Source: Saccoglossus kowalevskii (taxonomy: Eukaryota; Hemichordata; Enteropneusta; Harrimaniidae). From it: a DNA stretch of 55,267 bases. The notes below the pieces were generated by a model. It was not told the origin of the DNA. It made no database searches and was given only the letters and a program-made list of their open reading frames with translations. Shown here piece after piece: positions 1 to 13,000 of this stretch; positions within the stretch are counted from its first letter, which is position 1, and each line of letters starts with the position of its first letter. The stretch covers positions 12,471 through 67,737 of the forward strand of contig NW_003143808.1 in the NCBI RefSeq assembly GCF_000003605.2. Direction: 5' to 3'. The translations under genes and the position numbers were made by a program.

Positions 1-440
1 ATACATTATTGTTTAATAGTGTGAACACTGACTTTCAAAAAAACATTTTTTTACCATTTGAAATAAGTACAGCAAAATGAAATTGGGATTATTGGATTTT
101 TTTGTGATTAATACTTCATTTTAGTCAAGATTAGAAAATCCAGAAATAGATCAGAAAGTGTTGGTTCCAATTGTATACGACACTGGGAATTCGATCTGTC
201 ATGTTATCGCAATGACCGACACTTTAATTTGATATTTTAGGAACAACGGTTGGTCATTTAATGTTACACAGGCAAAATACCGGCAAATATATTTATTGAC
301 CATTCACCCAAATTGTCGCTTTAAGGGAGTTCGCGGCAGGTCACATTTACAAATGTCAACAGTCTAAATCAGTCAACGAATATCATTCATTATTATGACT
401 TTGTTACTATCAGTAGTATCATGGATGAACCTTATTTTAC
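1..440. other. No gene seen
   Basis: AT-rich DNA with no long reading frame that resembles a protein and no recognised repeat. Confidence 0.5.
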
Positions 441-460
441 TTGTTGATGCAAGTTCTGTG

Positions 461-691
461 CACAAAGACAGTACAGCGGGAGTATCGACCGCCGCGCAGT
501 GGAGGTCGATGCGACGGCGTACTGTCTGAGTATCGTCATCGTGTGACAACATTTTTGAGAATGTCTGTCAATTTAAATAACCCGAATATGTGAAATAATT
601 TTTGGTCGTCTTTTCCGTTATTTGTTAATCATGCCATCAGCGGAAGTATCGACCGACGCGCAGTGGAGGTCGATGCGTCGGCGTATTGTCT
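461..691. repeat. Dispersed GC-rich stem-loop repeat, two adjacent copies
   Basis: Two related GC-rich blocks stand out from AT-rich flanks. In the first, GACAGTAC at 467-474 pairs with GTACTGTC at 519-526, and inside it TCGACC pairs with GGTCGA. In the second, CCGACGC at 653-659 pairs with GCGTCGG at 675-681 around the same core (cgcagtggaggtcgat). The first half of the same block recurs near 19787. This looks like the structured end of a non-autonomous mobile element; the family is not recognised. Confidence 0.6.
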
Positions 692-744
692 TTTCCTTCT
701 AATGATACATCATGGGAATACCGAAATCCAAAAAGTTTAGAACA

Positions 745-935
745 GAATCAGCGAACTTCTTTGTGTGACAGTCATGTTTGTTTTTATTATTTGAGGACGT
801 TTACACGCGCATTTCCTTATAATGGTAGGATGAAATTACCCCGTAAAATACCTCAAACGTACGGCACGCTGTAACATATGGCGTTACGGTGACATATGTA
901 TAATAATATATATTATAATTCTCTTCGCATGAATT
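745..935. repeat. Body of the dispersed repeat (copy 1)
   Basis: This stretch shares words in the same order with 19815-19960: gcgaacttctttgtgtg, catgtttgtttttattatt, gaggac, cacgctg, gttacggtgaca and a TA-rich end. It lies directly behind the stem-loop block, so stem-loop plus body probably form one element. The 62-codon open frame through it (from 686) resembles no protein. Confidence 0.5.
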
Positions 936-1185
936 TGGAGTTAAAATAATTGTTTCATTCTAACAATCCCATTAACACTATATCTTGTTGTAATTGGGCC
1001 AAATAAAATATGAAACTCTGCATCTAATATTCTGCAACATAAAACAGACATTCATATTATAACAGTGGATCAAAATAAAAACAAACTACTTCCTCCATGT
1101 CATTTTTCAAACAGTTCAAAATTGAAATCAGCATGGTTAAATTTATGTTCTGAAAGCAAAATATTTATAATAAAATTTTCTTCCT

Positions 1186-1320
1186 TCACCCATATTTATT
1201 ACGTATTCATGAACCTTCGTCCATATTTATTATGTATTCATGACCCTTCGTCCATATTTATTATATCCTCGCCCATATTGATAACGTAATCGTTGTCATT
1301 CGCCCATATTTATTATACAA
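1186..1320. repeat. Short ~31-bp tandem repeat, about four copies
   Basis: The phrase ttcgtccatatttatta, followed by tgtattcatgaccc or variants, repeats with a spacing near 31 bp. The last copies are diverged (ttcgcccatatttattat). The array is non-coding. Confidence 0.65.
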
Positions 1321-4300
1321 TCGCGGATTGCCGCCTATACATAATATAAAACTGTTGTCCTTCGCCTACAGTTTAGTTACGCACTGATTGTCCCTTGTAT
1401 ATAAGTATATCAATTATGTATGTGTGTTTCTATCCACCGACCGATTGCTATCAAGCATGCATTTTTTTACTATCGATAATCATATAAAATAATCATTGAA
1501 GATGAACGGTCTGTTACGGTTGCTAACAAGGATATGTACTACACTAAAATAATACATTGCAAAATATAGTTGTGGGCATTAATCGTTGGCACATGATCGT
1601 AAAACAACGTTATTCGTATCAGCGGTTTATAGAAATTACATCCGTTTACTTCTGGTTTCCGTACCGGGCTATTGACAGGATGTACACAATCACTTTCAAG
1701 TCACCAGAAGAATTACCGACAAGTTGCTTTTCAAACATGCACATGATGCAGGATATACAACAATCAAGATATATGTGCCTTATAGTGTTTATATTTCTGT
1801 TATGCTACACACTTCCCATCGTCTGCTCGCAGTCCCAACTGCTAGTTTGTCGTACAGTTCGTTCTTAAAACACACCTAGGTATTCACAAGTGAACAGGAG
1901 TGATGACGATTTTAGATCCAACGCAAAGAATAGTATATGACGGTGTGTTTTGGGAATACATTTCATTAAACCTTTGTAGATAAACCGTTCACACACGAAG
2001 CATTTGACAGGTACATTTTTTGCAGTCGGTGTTAACGCGTTAGTTTTGGAATATTCGCTTGATGCGTTACAATATCTTGCAGCAAGCGAAACACGATAAT
2101 ATGTGCTCGTGTATTTCCAATGTTTTGTTTTAAATATTAATAAATCTCTGTTAGATACAGTAAATCCTGAGCCACTATAATAGGATAATCATGACAGTGG
2201 CGTTCCACTTCACTTTCAGATACACAGTGCTCAACGCTTGTCCGCGTTTAGACCCAATTCAAAGTATTTAAATCATCATAATAACGCTGTCATATTTTCA
2301 ATACATATCGAACAGTTCATACTAGAAACTTTTCTACGATTTAGGGGCTGTGTCTACGAATATGAATTGCATGATGCAATAAGTGCGTTTTCTGATGAGC
2401 TACAATACACCATCATTATTAAACTTGTACTATACCTTGAAGACTAGTAAAAGAATAGACAAGTGTATGGGCTCTTTTTACAATAATAGTCCTGAACTTT
2501 CTGCAAAATCGTTAGGCAAACATAAACAAAGTCAGTTTACAAATGGTTCGTCTAATTGCTGCTGCTGACATATGTCAACTTGCGGTTATGCAATGATTTA
2601 CCTAACACGGTGACAGAGACACACGTGTTGTAAACGTACAGGGTCTATGAATAAAATTCAACACTGTATCATTTACACCCTCTAACTTTAAATTTGTAGT
2701 GATACAGTCGATGTGACGAGAAGTGAGGTAACGCTGTTATATTATGAAATGGACCACCTAATAATTGTGTGCTCCTTGAAAACAAAACAAACAAACAAAT
2801 CCTTGTATTTTCCTGGCGTTTTATGGATGTTATCTCTTACTACAGTATGACTAATACAGGGAAACGATGCACCGTATTTTCTTAATAATCTTATATTACA
2901 TTACATTAATAATTGCCCGATTATTGCTTTTTGTTATTAATTTCGCTTTCTTATTGCCGTTGGATCTTTTGAATCTTCATAACCCAATCGCAAGCACACC
3001 AGTAATTCTGTCAGCATCCTTTATTCTATGTTTTTTGCCATATTACCGAAAACCCTGCAAATAGAAGTACGCATGGAATCATGGGATGAAACGGAGTGCG
3101 TTGCCGTGTGATGACTGTCAAGTCTGACAGTTGGGATCTACCAGGTGAATGATGTTATGATCTACTGAGTTGTTTATGAGTTGCCTATGTGACACATCTG
3201 CTTGCAAGATTACATTCTGATTGGCTCATGTAGAAACCCAGGTGGCGTCCCTGAATCTTGGCCATTTATGCCTATAAATTGGACAGACTGAGGACAGTTG
3301 GGGGTCCATCATTTCTACTGTGTTTCCTGTGTGTAGCTGCTTCGATATTGTGAGACAAGTGATACAGGCTTCAAACATTATTCTGTGAGACTTGTATGAA
3401 TTGCTCTGCGATCTCCTGCCTTCAGCGGTGCCCTCCAGAATAATAACGGTCGTCTGCAAGCAAGACTCATGTATTTCTTCGTTGTTGTGTTGCAGAAACC
3501 ATTGACTGTCATCCATTTCTACATCCTGGAACTGTGGGTGATCACTAATACACACTTCCCAGAGCAATCCCCCATTTTTTTGACTTTATTCATTGTATTC
3601 CTGTGTTATATTTTTTGTAATAATTTTGAGAGGTATTAAAGCCAGTAGCTTTAACGTAATATCTTGGTGTATGTGTCTTTCATTTCCAGTACTATTCTCT
3701 TGTCTCCCCCATTCTAGCAGTGAAATAACCACCTGTCCAGTGTGAGTTCTGTGCTGGCCCTCTCAAATACAATAAACAGGCCTTGCACTGTGACAAATTC
3801 CGAAAATTTATTTCTACTAACAATTGATTTGAAAAAAAAATACCGAGCTACAGAAGTTGACAAATTATCATGCTAAATATGACGGAAATTAGGACGAATA
3901 CACACATATACTTACAGTGGTACGTTTTGTAAATACGAGATCAATTAATTTAAAGGTTAAGGTTTGTTTAATTTTCATGTGGATATGCATATGTGATTTT
4001 CAATAGTGTAAATTCAAATATTCGCTTGAACTAATACAAAATTTAAGTTGACTCGACGTACAATATCGTTGAATGATGTTTACTGTCATGCGTTAATTAA
4101 AGATGATATTATTTAATTGTCAACGTAGTACCACACGCATGCGCATTGTCTTGCAATTTAATCAGTTTTTTATTATAACCTTTGTTTTCTATTGATAGAA
4201 AAAAAATAATTGTCGGCGTGGAAACCACCGCTGTGGGAAGCAATTACATTTATATTGGTTTCAATGTCGACATTAACATGTAAGTATATGTAAACACATC

Positions 4301-5655
4301 ACACAGTGTGTGGCACTTGTACTGTCTCAACCGACTAGGAAACACCTTTACCAAGCCATTATTATATACAGGCGGTTCTTTGTGGAGGTAGGTAAAATGA
4401 CAACCAATGTATGAGGTATTTTGATATCCGAATGAGTTCAACATACACAGTCAACAATGTCTCTAAAAGATGTATGAACTGCCAAGAAACTGCGAGGTTT
4501 AAGCACATTAATAAACCAGCGCAATTTTAACAACATGTCGTCACTTGAGATACAATTACAATGTCAAATGAGTTTAATATCCCCTTCAAATACATATAAC
4601 GTGCCATTTTTTGCTTTGTGTATGCCTGAATAAGAATATATCCTACTTTCGATTCAATTTATGATTTTATTACTGGGAAGCAGTCACGTGTGTGTGTGAT
4701 TTGTATCAAATAGCGACGATTATTGATCCAACGAATCATCCGGACATTGTGTATGTATTGTGTATGTGCGTATTTTGCCAAAGTATGGTCGTAGTAAATA
4801 AATGTCGATGTCAGTTTCAAAGTGATGTACATATACGTCTAATTGTTAGGCATACACTATATCTACCTAGCACTAGTTTATGCGCGTCAGTAAGTGTTTT
4901 CATGAACGGCTAAGTTATATAGTTTTCGCTGCCAGAAGTATAATCATCATTGGATAATTGTCATAATAGTATATTGATTATGCATATCACAGCACAATCA
5001 AGCATTTGTTACTAAGACGAATTATTATGGGTTCAGAAAGTAAAAATGAAACTCAAAAAGCCCATTTTTCAGCGGACTTGCATCTCAGAACAGCTGCGAC
5101 AGGAATACACAATTAAGTTAGTAAACAGTCAACTAACATAAATACGTTCTACAGTAATATCTGTAATTTTAACGATTCAATGTAAATTGATACTAAAGAT
5201 ATTCTTACGAATATTCTTAAGTGTTCAACTTCAATTATACATTTTAAATCAGGCATTTTTAATATATATATTTATCCTTACACGTAAATTAAAGCGTTTT
5301 TTCCTTTTGGATATGGTAGTGGCTCGAATAAACAATTATAACCCATCACATTGAAGTATAGCCCATAACATTGAAATATATATGTGGATCCATGGGTCAT
5401 ATACGGACCCCGAAAATTATGTTTTTTATTTTTTTTTATTTGGTCAGCGTTTGCTACACACGATATTGCAGTTAGAATTGACATATTGAAAAAGTGTTTC
5501 AAAATTCAAAACACTAATGTATACAGTGTTTTCAGCTAAAACACTGTAACGGTGCTGAAGTGTTAAATACTTGAGTATGCTTACAACCAGTTCAGGCTAT
5601 TGTTATTGCATTTTTTTATTATTCTCAAATTTGTATATAATTGTTTCAATGTATA
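1321..5655. other. No gene seen; one less AT-rich patch at about 3060-3780
   Basis: AT-rich DNA with stop codons in all frames, apart from a minus-strand open frame at 3226-3567. That frame has no ATG start (it opens on TTG) and no motif I recognise. The patch around it is visibly richer in G and C and could be an old mobile-element fragment. Confidence 0.4.
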
Positions 5656-6190
5656 TAATTCTTCTCAAAAACGGCTGCACCATTTGGGCTGAAAATTCAG
5701 ATATCAATGTGTCCCGCTCTACAAAGTGACGTTTTCAGATTTTTGATTAGTCACATGGTTCTGCCGTCATTTTGGATTTGATAAAACCCGGAAGTGCTTA
5801 ATTACACCACTTTTTGAAGGTCTAGGCTTCTCCAATAAAGAGGACCTGGAGAAAGATTTGCAAACAGAAACTTGCGGTCATGTAATTTTGGCCGCCATTT
5901 CTATTTTTTGAAAAATATTCCATCTCCAATTATGTCTCAACCGCTCGTTCAATTGGCAAGATATTTGTTACACAGCACCTTCAGACGAATCACTTCAAAA
6001 TGAGTTTTTCAATTTTTCCTTTAATCACGTGGTTTGGCTGCCATCTTGGATTACCTAATTTTCAGAAATTGGCCAATTACTCGTGATCTAATTGTTCGAT
6101 CGGCATGTAATTTAGGAGTTGTCACGTACTATATTGAACGCGTTCACACTGTAAAAATCTTGTCACAGGTCACGTGCTTTTTCTGCAATC
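5656..6190. repeat. Degenerate repeated element with an internal duplication
   Basis: Two successive stretches resemble each other: tttttgattagtcacatggttctgccgtcattttggatt near 5735-5777 and ttcctttaatcacgtggtttggctgccatcttggatt near 6017-6053. A shorter relative (tcatgtaattttggccgccat) lies near 5879. Each is preceded by a similar leader (aacggctgcaccatttgggctg; aaccgctcgttcaattggcaag). The spacing is about 280 bp. This is the appearance of a non-autonomous repeat; no coding content is seen. Confidence 0.5.
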
Positions 6191-9125
6191 CTCGTTTTTG
6201 TGAAAATAAAGGAAATTAGCTATTTCGAATTGAATTTTGTTTTGCTTGTAATTTACATAATTGTTATTGACTAAAAATCCAAAACAGTCATTTTGTTTGC
6301 CATTAAACACACTACCAACATCTCATCTTTCTCTTCTGGAAGAATTATCCCACAAGACCTCTTCTATCCTTTCAAAGTTATATTTATGTAATTGTAGTAA
6401 TTAACCATGACAATATATAACTGTATATAAACATTTGCCTCTGATTCCATTCGACAGTGTATAACTGTAACTACTATACGCTGTCAAATCCTGAAGTGTC
6501 CAGAATAGAAAATACCATAACTGTTTTTTAAAAGATCATATGAATTAACAATGCACGGATAAATATTTTTCTGCAGGTATTGACTTGTGTTAAGTTTCGC
6601 TTGGTTGTATGACCAGAATAAATTCCACAGTAGTATCAGTACAATAACCTAATGGTAGACTTCTGTCAGCGACAGTGGTGACAATTAAAATGTCTTCAAA
6701 TGAAATATGACAGTACGTGGGAGAGAGAAAACGATAAAATTGAAGTAAACGACTTGCATGTTGTCCGTAGAAGACAGACTAAATACCGAGGGAATTATTA
6801 TAATTTTCATAATTGCAAACTCCCATTGTTTGAGCAGTGCCGATAGGAAACTACGTCAAAATTTGAAGAATTGAATTTTCTTTTAAGGACAACTAGTAGC
6901 TGAAAATAAAAGTAGTAATTGAGATTATTGAGATATATGTACGTCATATTGCTATGCCAATTTAGTAATAATTAGGGATTTGTAGGGATGAATGGCCTGA
7001 AAATTAAAGGTCAAATGACCAAAAGTGAGATCAAAATGCTTTCTTGAACAACGATGGCGTAAATGCATTGCAAAACATTAATTTTTACTTGGGTTTTCTG
7101 TCACTTTGGACAATTGACAGCCTAGTTAATACAGTTCCCGGAAAATAACATGTATAATATGCATACATCGTCCTCTAATTAGTGATAACAAATAAATCCT
7201 AAAATATTGGATTGCACCAAGTCGATGGTTATTTGTTTCGAACACATGTCGATACCAAATATCGTGATTTTACGGCGCGATGGTTTATTGATCAGATTCA
7301 ACACCGAACTGACACAAAAGATTCATTAATAATTCACGATGATATTTAAATATATAAGTGTGGTGTATACCATCATTGACATATAGAGCGGAACTCATCA
7401 TAAAATATTTATGTTTCGGTCAACACAGACCAATATTGCAGCTGCGCGGTCAAAGCTCACAATTCCTGTCACTAAAGTATGCCATCGTAATGCAAGGACA
7501 ATATCACTGTGACAAAAGCTTCATCGATGATGGTTTTTAATTAGATGACACTGTATTATATATTTAACAACCACTCCTAAATTAGATTTTCACGTCAATA
7601 TAATTGAGCAATCATATTAGCACTTTTACTGTCACATTTTCCATAATTATGTAATTATGGCACATATGGAATGAATAAGCATGTTGTAAATGTATTTTGA
7701 AATTAGACACAATATTAAAAACCAATGTAATCCAGTGCCATGTCGTTAATTGTTTACTATTACTACAATTACTACACATCGAGCAACTGATTCCGAGAAA
7801 CGCCTTTCTCATTGATATAGCGAAACATCAAATGTTGACAACACGAATGTTATTTGTTTTCTCCTATGCACATCAAGTAATTTCAAATGCTTTATATTCT
7901 GAATCAGAATTTTCGCACCAGTCATTTTGAATCAATTGACAATAAATTGACATATATACTCTAGAATATATTTCATTGTAAAATCGAATCGATGGTTTCT
8001 TTCGGTAACAAATAGTACTGATGACATGATTAACCTTACAAATGCACAGACACTCTGAATTAATTAAACAAATAACGGAAGATATGACCAAAACTATGCA
8101 TTTTGTCTTCTATTTGGGTTATTTAAATTTACAGAGATTCTCACAAATTTTGTCACACGATTTCTTAGATTGACAATTCACATTATCTAAAAGAAAAACT
8201 AACATGTGATAATATTCAGATTCAAAATAATTAGCAATATTTCTCAATATCAGTGAATATTTTTTTTTAGTTGGTGCAGCATGGTCGAGGTTATTTTCTT
8301 ACAGTTCGTACTGGCGAACTAACTTCATACATGGCGAAATTTAAAGAAACACTTTGGTGGTGTACAGCGTCATGGGAACTGGCGACATAGAAACTAAATA
8401 TTACGCTATTATTGGCAGCTCTAGTATACCATATTATTAATATCATTGCGAATATATGTTTTGAGAGTACTAGCGAAAGCTCCAACTAAATGTACTTTTG
8501 TAGTGAAGTCGTGAACGCGTTCTTTACGCCAAACAAGCAACCGCTCTCACCACATAGGCGCTATAATTTTTGTAAATATTTGTAGGCTGCCACTGATATT
8601 TTTCTAGTATAAATAATAAACGGATTTGTTAAATCTAAACTGTTTAGCATAACATAATAGACAGGCTGCGATTGGACGTTCAAATAATATCGTTGAGATA
8701 TGCCAATGCCATAACGTCTTTAGCTTATTTGATAAGCTGTGCGCTTGCTTGAATAGAATTGAAGTAAAATGACGTCAAAGTGTGAAGAGTTCATCAAAAG
8801 TAAATAGATTCGTATTGCCATTTTGATATTAAACACTCTTTGGTTGATATAGCATACTCTAGGGCTCGGTTTCTAACGTGTTTCTAAAATGCAACAAACT
8901 ACATGTAAAATTCTAGAAGGAAATATTATATTTTTATGTATATGATGTATAAAGTGACCAAATTTGATAGTTTGCGCAAATTAGTTCATGCAAATATTAT
9001 AGAAATCAGTAATGACACATGACCTTGAAATTAGCTGTCAAAAGGAGATTCATGCGCGTTCACCTGTTAGCTAAAATACTATAGTTACATATAAGTGGTT
9101 TTATAACTGAAAGGGCGATGGTCGT
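6191..9125. other. No gene seen
   Basis: AT-rich DNA. The open frames present, including those at 7612-8091, are short, overlap on both strands and resemble no family. Confidence 0.45.
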
Positions 9126-9968
9126 CGCGCCACACATGCATATGAATACACTTGTATTCATATGTAGATTTACATGGCCACACTTGTATGCATACGTAGA
9201 TTGTACATTGCAACACTTGTAATTATATGTGGATTGTTCATACCCACACTTGTATTCATATACCGAATGTACATGCCCACATTTTTTTCATATGTTGATT
9301 GCACATTGCCACACTTGTGTTCATATGCAGATTACACATGTCCACACTTGTATTTATATGTTGATTGCACATGACCACACTTGCATTCATATGTAGATTG
9401 TTCATGACTACATTTGTATTCATATGTAGATTGTACATGGCCACACTTGTATTCATATGTAGATTGTACATGGTCACACTTGTTTTCATATGTAGATTAA
9501 CATGGCCACACTTGTATGCATATGTATATTGTACATTGCCACACTTGAACTCATATGTAGATTTACATGGCCACATTTGTGTTCATATGTAGATTGCACA
9601 TGGCTACACTTGTATTCATATGTAGATTATACATGGCCACACTTGTATGTATATGTAGATTGTACATTGCTACACTTGTATTCATATGCAGGTTGCACAT
9701 TGCTACACTTGTTTTCATATGTAGATTAACATGGCCACACTTGTATGCATATGTATATTGTACATTGCCACACTTGAACTCATATGTAGATTTACATGGC
9801 CACATTTGTATTCATATGTAGATTGTACATGGTCACACTTGTTTTCATATGTAGATTAACATGACCACACTTGTATGCATATGTATATTGTACATTGCCA
9901 CACTTGAACTCATATGTAGATTTACATGGCCACATTTGTGTTCATATGTAGATTATACATGGCCACAT
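9126..9968. repeat. ~33-bp minisatellite, about 26 copies, upstream of channel gene 1
   Basis: A unit close to cacttgtattcatatgtag + attgtacatggcca repeats from 9126 to 9968 with a period of about 32-33 bp. A block beginning tgttttcatatgtagattaacatg recurs at 9481, 9710 and 9840, so it has higher-order structure (7-unit and 4-unit steps). Because 33 is a multiple of 3, both strands stay open for long runs (11-residue periods such as MATLVFICRLY); these are not genes. The array ends about 80 bp before the ATG at 10047. Confidence 0.92.
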
Positions 9969-10046
9969 ACATCACCATTGTGATTTCAATTGCAAAAAAA
10001 TTAAACCAATAACCAAATAATATTGACTATTCCAGTTACAAGCAGC

Positions 10047-13000
10047 ATGAACACACTTGGCGCAACTGTATCGCCGGAAGAAGCGTCGTCCACAGCCAAA
10101 ATATACGCCATGACAGGTATCAAGGAGGGGAAAGATGATATAGGTCAAGGAGATAGATCAAGAAAGCATGGATGCACCTGTGAATACACCAAAGAGAGAA
10201 TACGGAAGTTCACACAAGAAACATCTATGCACGGGGTACGCTACACAGGGATGACTGACATACACTCTGTTCGAAGGTGCTTACTCAAATTACTTTAACT
10301 TTAGATGAGTACATTACTTTCTCTGTTACAAGCACATTGTCAAACAAAACCGTGAATTCCTAAGCGTTTTTTTTTTACCTCATTGTCCTTTAATATACGT
10401 GTAGTGAAATAAAATATTCTGTGACCATTGACCAATTTAAATGCTCAGAATGAGGATTTAATGATTTATGTTTACAAGAATGACATTTCTATTCAGTCAA
10501 TAAAATATAAGGTCAATTGACATTTATAAAAATGGTATGGGTGCATATCGAGTGGTATGCAGTTTAGAGTACACGCTACCAGAATAGAATTGATAAGCAT
10601 GTATCTATTTAAAATAAGAAATACCAAAGTAAATGTATGTATTTTGTTGGCGTATCGTATTTTTATTTATAATGTACATTACCAAACAAACAATGGTTTC
10701 CTCGATACAGGTGGTTAGTATTTGAATTCTAAACACTAACAGTTTGCTCTGATATTGTACATCCGGTTTTTTTCGTGCATTGTAGTCAACTCGTTTCACG
10801 TACTCATTGGTGTCCCAACATCCACGTGCGCCATGGCAACAATATTGCGTTATGTCGCATTGTTCGTTGCTGAGCGTAAATTCAATAATGTTTTTATTAT
10901 ACAATGGTATCATAATGTGCTTCAACTAACCCTGTACCATCCCCAATCATTGGAAGTCATTTGTTCATTAGCTTTACAAAAGTTTGATCTGTTTTTGTTT
11001 CTCAGGCGCGCCTCCTCCTTCAGCCCGCAAAAAAATGACAAATCAATAGACAAACCCGGCCCACCGGAGGTGCGAGGACGTGACCTTCGGCCAAGTCAAT
11101 AGAATCGCGTCCCCCTTACCAAATTTCCGGATCCGCAGTGTTTTTAATGAGGCAAATGAAATTAAAAAGCACGCAGGTGTATGCGTCGCCTGCACATAAA
11201 TATTTTAAAAAATGTGCATGTATTTTCATGTTTTTTACACTATTATAATACAGTATAATCTATTCTGAAATAAACATAAAATTATTCCCCCTACTTTTGG
11301 TACTCTAAATATATTATCAGTATAATCATAATTTAGAAAGTGGACATGAACTTTTGACAAATTTAATCTAATATGTCACATTCATTTTTTATTACCCAAG
11401 CAATGAGACTAATGTTCAAGACAAATTAAATTATAAACTCAAAAGTGTCAACATTCACCAACTAACAACCCGTAACAAATAGTCACATTAATCTGAAATT
11501 GAAAATGAAATGTTAATTATAAACGACAATGGGATCAATCCATGCTCAGTTAACAATATGTAGGGGTAAGTACTGAGAAATAATTTTAAACTCATAGTTG
11601 CTATTGACATAGGAAGTAAAGTAAGTAAATAACACCGAATGAATGAACCATCAAATGAATGTACCATACTTAGACTAAGAAAGAATTGCCGGATTAAAAC
11701 ATTCATCATATAGCATATACATTGTAAATTTATAGATTCTTTGTTTATTCTACACAGTCACTATGTTGTGAGTACATATTATTCCGTACGCGTATATGAA
11801 AAGCTTTTAGTGAGTATTACCTTGCCGTTTATTCGGTGTTATTTGCAATATTTAGGGGTGNNNNNNNNNNNNNNNNNNNNNNNNNNNNNNNNNNNNNNNN
11901 NNNNNNNNNNNNNNNNNNNNNNNNNNNNNNNNNNNNNNNNNNNNNNNNNNNNNNNNNNNNNNNNNNNNNNNNNNNNNNNNNNNNNNNNNNNNNNNNNNNN
12001 NNNNNNNNNNNNNNNNNNNNNNNNNNNNNNNNNNNNNNNNNNNNNNNNNNNNNNNNNNNNNNNNNNNNNNNNNNNNNNNNNNNNNNNNNNNNNNNNNNNN
12101 NNNNNNNNNNNNNNNNNNNNNNNNNNNNNNNNNNNNNNNNNNNNNNNNNNNNNNNNNNNNNNNNNNNNNCACACTTTCACCAACGTATCCCAATTAAATT
12201 GTCTCTAAAATACTGGCATTACACAGCTGTTACGCATGTCTGTAGTCTGCCACAATTAGCGTTGAGGAAAAATGCCAAGTCATTGCGGGTTGAATGCTTA
12301 TCAAAATATATTTTGAAGGTCATGCAGTTTCTTTGACGCCACTTTTCAAATCAAATGGAACAAAGGATGTTATTGAATAATCCACCTAGTGGAGTATCAT
12401 GTGTCCAAATGTAACGAGGTTTTCGACAGAGATAAGGATGCTGGACTTTGGGCTGTTTCAAAAAGGTGGACATAATTGTCATCTCCTAATTATATGCTCA
12501 TCATGATTAGCAACACATATATAAATGTACAATTTACATAAACGTAAGCTAGATAAACATGTCTTGAATCTAAAAATCTAAATTTAATAATTCATCATCA
12601 TTGACGCGGCTTTTATTCAACCGATCCTTTCATTAATGTTGCCATCAATCATCCACGTTTATTTACTCTCGGGAATTCCATAGTTGCTGAGGCAATATTC
12701 ACTAAAAGCTTTTCATACACGCGTGCGGAATAATATGTTCTCACCACATAGTGACTGTGTAGAATAAACAAAGAATCTACAAATTTACAATGTATATGCT
12801 ATATGACGAATGTTTTAATCCGGCAATTCTTTCTTAGTCTAAGTATGGTACATTCATTTGATAAATAAAATGTCGGGCTTTAGAGCAAAGTAGGTTTAGC
12901 CAATTCGTTCAATTTTGAACTGATATTGTACCATTGCCAAATATATCTAATGACCATAGCAGCTTGAAATCGATCTAAGGTTTGTAATAAATCGTAGCAT

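Noticed and set aside
3226-3567. 113-codon minus-strand frame with balanced composition
   Set aside because: No ATG start in frame, no recognised motif and no supporting splice context; kept only as part of a GC-richer patch.
9174-9821. Several open frames on both strands inside the 33-bp minisatellite
   Set aside because: They arise because the unit length is near a multiple of three; the peptide is simply the repeat translated, with no non-repetitive part.
10755-11102. 115-codon frame in intron 1 of channel gene 1 ending in a GC-rich Pro/Arg stretch
   Set aside because: It resembles no family, overlaps a minus-strand frame of similar length and lies inside a supported intron.
11741-12336. 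Open frames of 113-166 codons across the first N gap
   Set aside because: Most of their length is unknown bases; they do not represent real coding sequence.
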